Positions 5,913 to 6,106 of a stretch of 6,106 nt of DNA are shown here, one piece after another (the first letter of the stretch is position 1; each line of letters opens with the position of its first letter). The notes below the pieces were generated by a model. That model had not been told where the DNA came from, searched no databases, and saw only the letters and a list, made by a program, of their open reading frames with translations. Both the position numbers and the translations under genes were made by a program. Source of the DNA: Candidatus Eiseniibacteriota bacterium. GTDB taxonomy: Bacteria; Joyebacterota; Joyebacteria; Joyebacterales; Joyebacteraceae. The stretch spans positions 1-6,106 of the forward strand of contig DAOWCM010000137.1 of assembly GCA_030639555.1 (NCBI GenBank). The letters run 5' to 3'.

Positions 5913-6000
5913 GTGGCGTCCCCTAGTGGACGTTATTCGAACTCAGTATCTGCCGTATGACACCGGGATGATTGGCCACGTCGCCGAGCTTCTCGGGCAG
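5913..6000 (+). repeat. Dispersed repeat, copy D
   Basis: The copy begins GTGGCGTCCCC, with GGCGTCCC at 5915 and CGAACT at 5938 (23 bases apart, as in A and B). TCGAACTCAG at 5937-5946 is identical to copy C. Similarity to C continues in order through CCG, ACCGG, GATTG and ACGTCGC with small indels. It starts 6 bases after the second hairpin. The far end is approximate. Confidence 0.5.
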
Positions 6001-6106
6001 ACGGGCTCAGCCGCTTCCTGAAGAGACCCCGACAGAGCTGACGGGACAAGCGAGCGCGGCGATGTCGCGTGGCAGGGCCACGGCTGGCCCAGAGAAAGCG
6101 GCCACA

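Larger units (their letters stand above)
5821..6106. other. Downstream non-coding tail
   Basis: These 286 bases hold the two hairpins and repeat copy D. The reading frame of the peptidase gene stays open after its stop until a TGA at 6019-6021, but the translation has no recognisable domain and no credible start. An ATG at 6062 opens 15 codons to the right edge without a clear ribosome binding site. I see no supported gene here. Confidence 0.6.

Noticed and set aside
5913..5985. Minus-strand tRNA starting GGCGACGTGGCCA and ending GGGGACGCCA
   Set aside because: The T-stem does not pair, the T-loop lies about 7 bases too far from the acceptor end, and the acceptor arms do not match. The same sequence belongs to the repeat family.
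5821..6021. Stop-codon readthrough extension of the peptidase
   Set aside because: The frame stays open for 66 codons, but the extension would follow a complete sorting tail that must be C-terminal, and it runs through two strong hairpins.

Overview
The window is GC-rich bacterial DNA holding two large plus-strand genes separated by about 1 kb of gene-poor DNA, with a 286-base non-coding tail. Both proteins look exported. Each ends in the same FlgD Ig-like / Por-type sorting tail (an SPNPF motif, a WxGRD turn, a SGVYF strand and a final basic KI(T/L)LLR). This tail type, together with right-handed beta-helix domains of the 'GGGIYC..SSP' kind and a high G+C content, is typical of uncultured FCB-related lineages such as Candidatus Eisenbacteria, Krumholzibacteriota or Latescibacterota. 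That assignment is inference; no rRNA or other marker gene is present.

Positions 1-2105 hold the 3' part of a gene that enters from the left edge. Its first ~160 visible residues match the second half of a class II (Ntn-type) glutamine amidotransferase domain. Two copies of a calcium-loop-like beta-sandwich repeat follow, then a MAM/jelly-roll-like module and the sorting tail. The catalytic Cys end lies outside the window.

Positions 2106-3120 contain no intact gene that I can support. This stretch carries a probable terminator hairpin, a decayed minus-strand fragment of a beta-helix protein (about 2292-2441) that includes a perfect 12-bp inverted repeat, and three members of a short dispersed repeat (GGCRTCCC, then 14-15 nt, then SGARAC). 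A fourth member lies downstream of the second gene, and its similarity to the third copy extends for roughly 60-90 bp.

Positions 3121-5820 encode an 899-residue exported protein: signal peptide, propeptide-like region, C39-like papain-fold cysteine peptidase with Gln/Cys/His/Asp all present, beta-sandwich, cysteine-rich right-handed beta-helix and sorting tail. A good Shine-Dalgarno sequence fixes its start at 3121. Two strong hairpins follow its stop.

The two genes are not an evident operon, being 1 kb apart with hairpins between. They share an export and anchoring logic: a hydrolase domain at the N-terminus, adhesive beta-rich modules in the middle, and a common C-terminal secretion tail. 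The most unusual points are the exported amidotransferase-fold protein, the C39 peptidase/beta-helix fusion, and the repeat family with its associated beta-helix gene debris.
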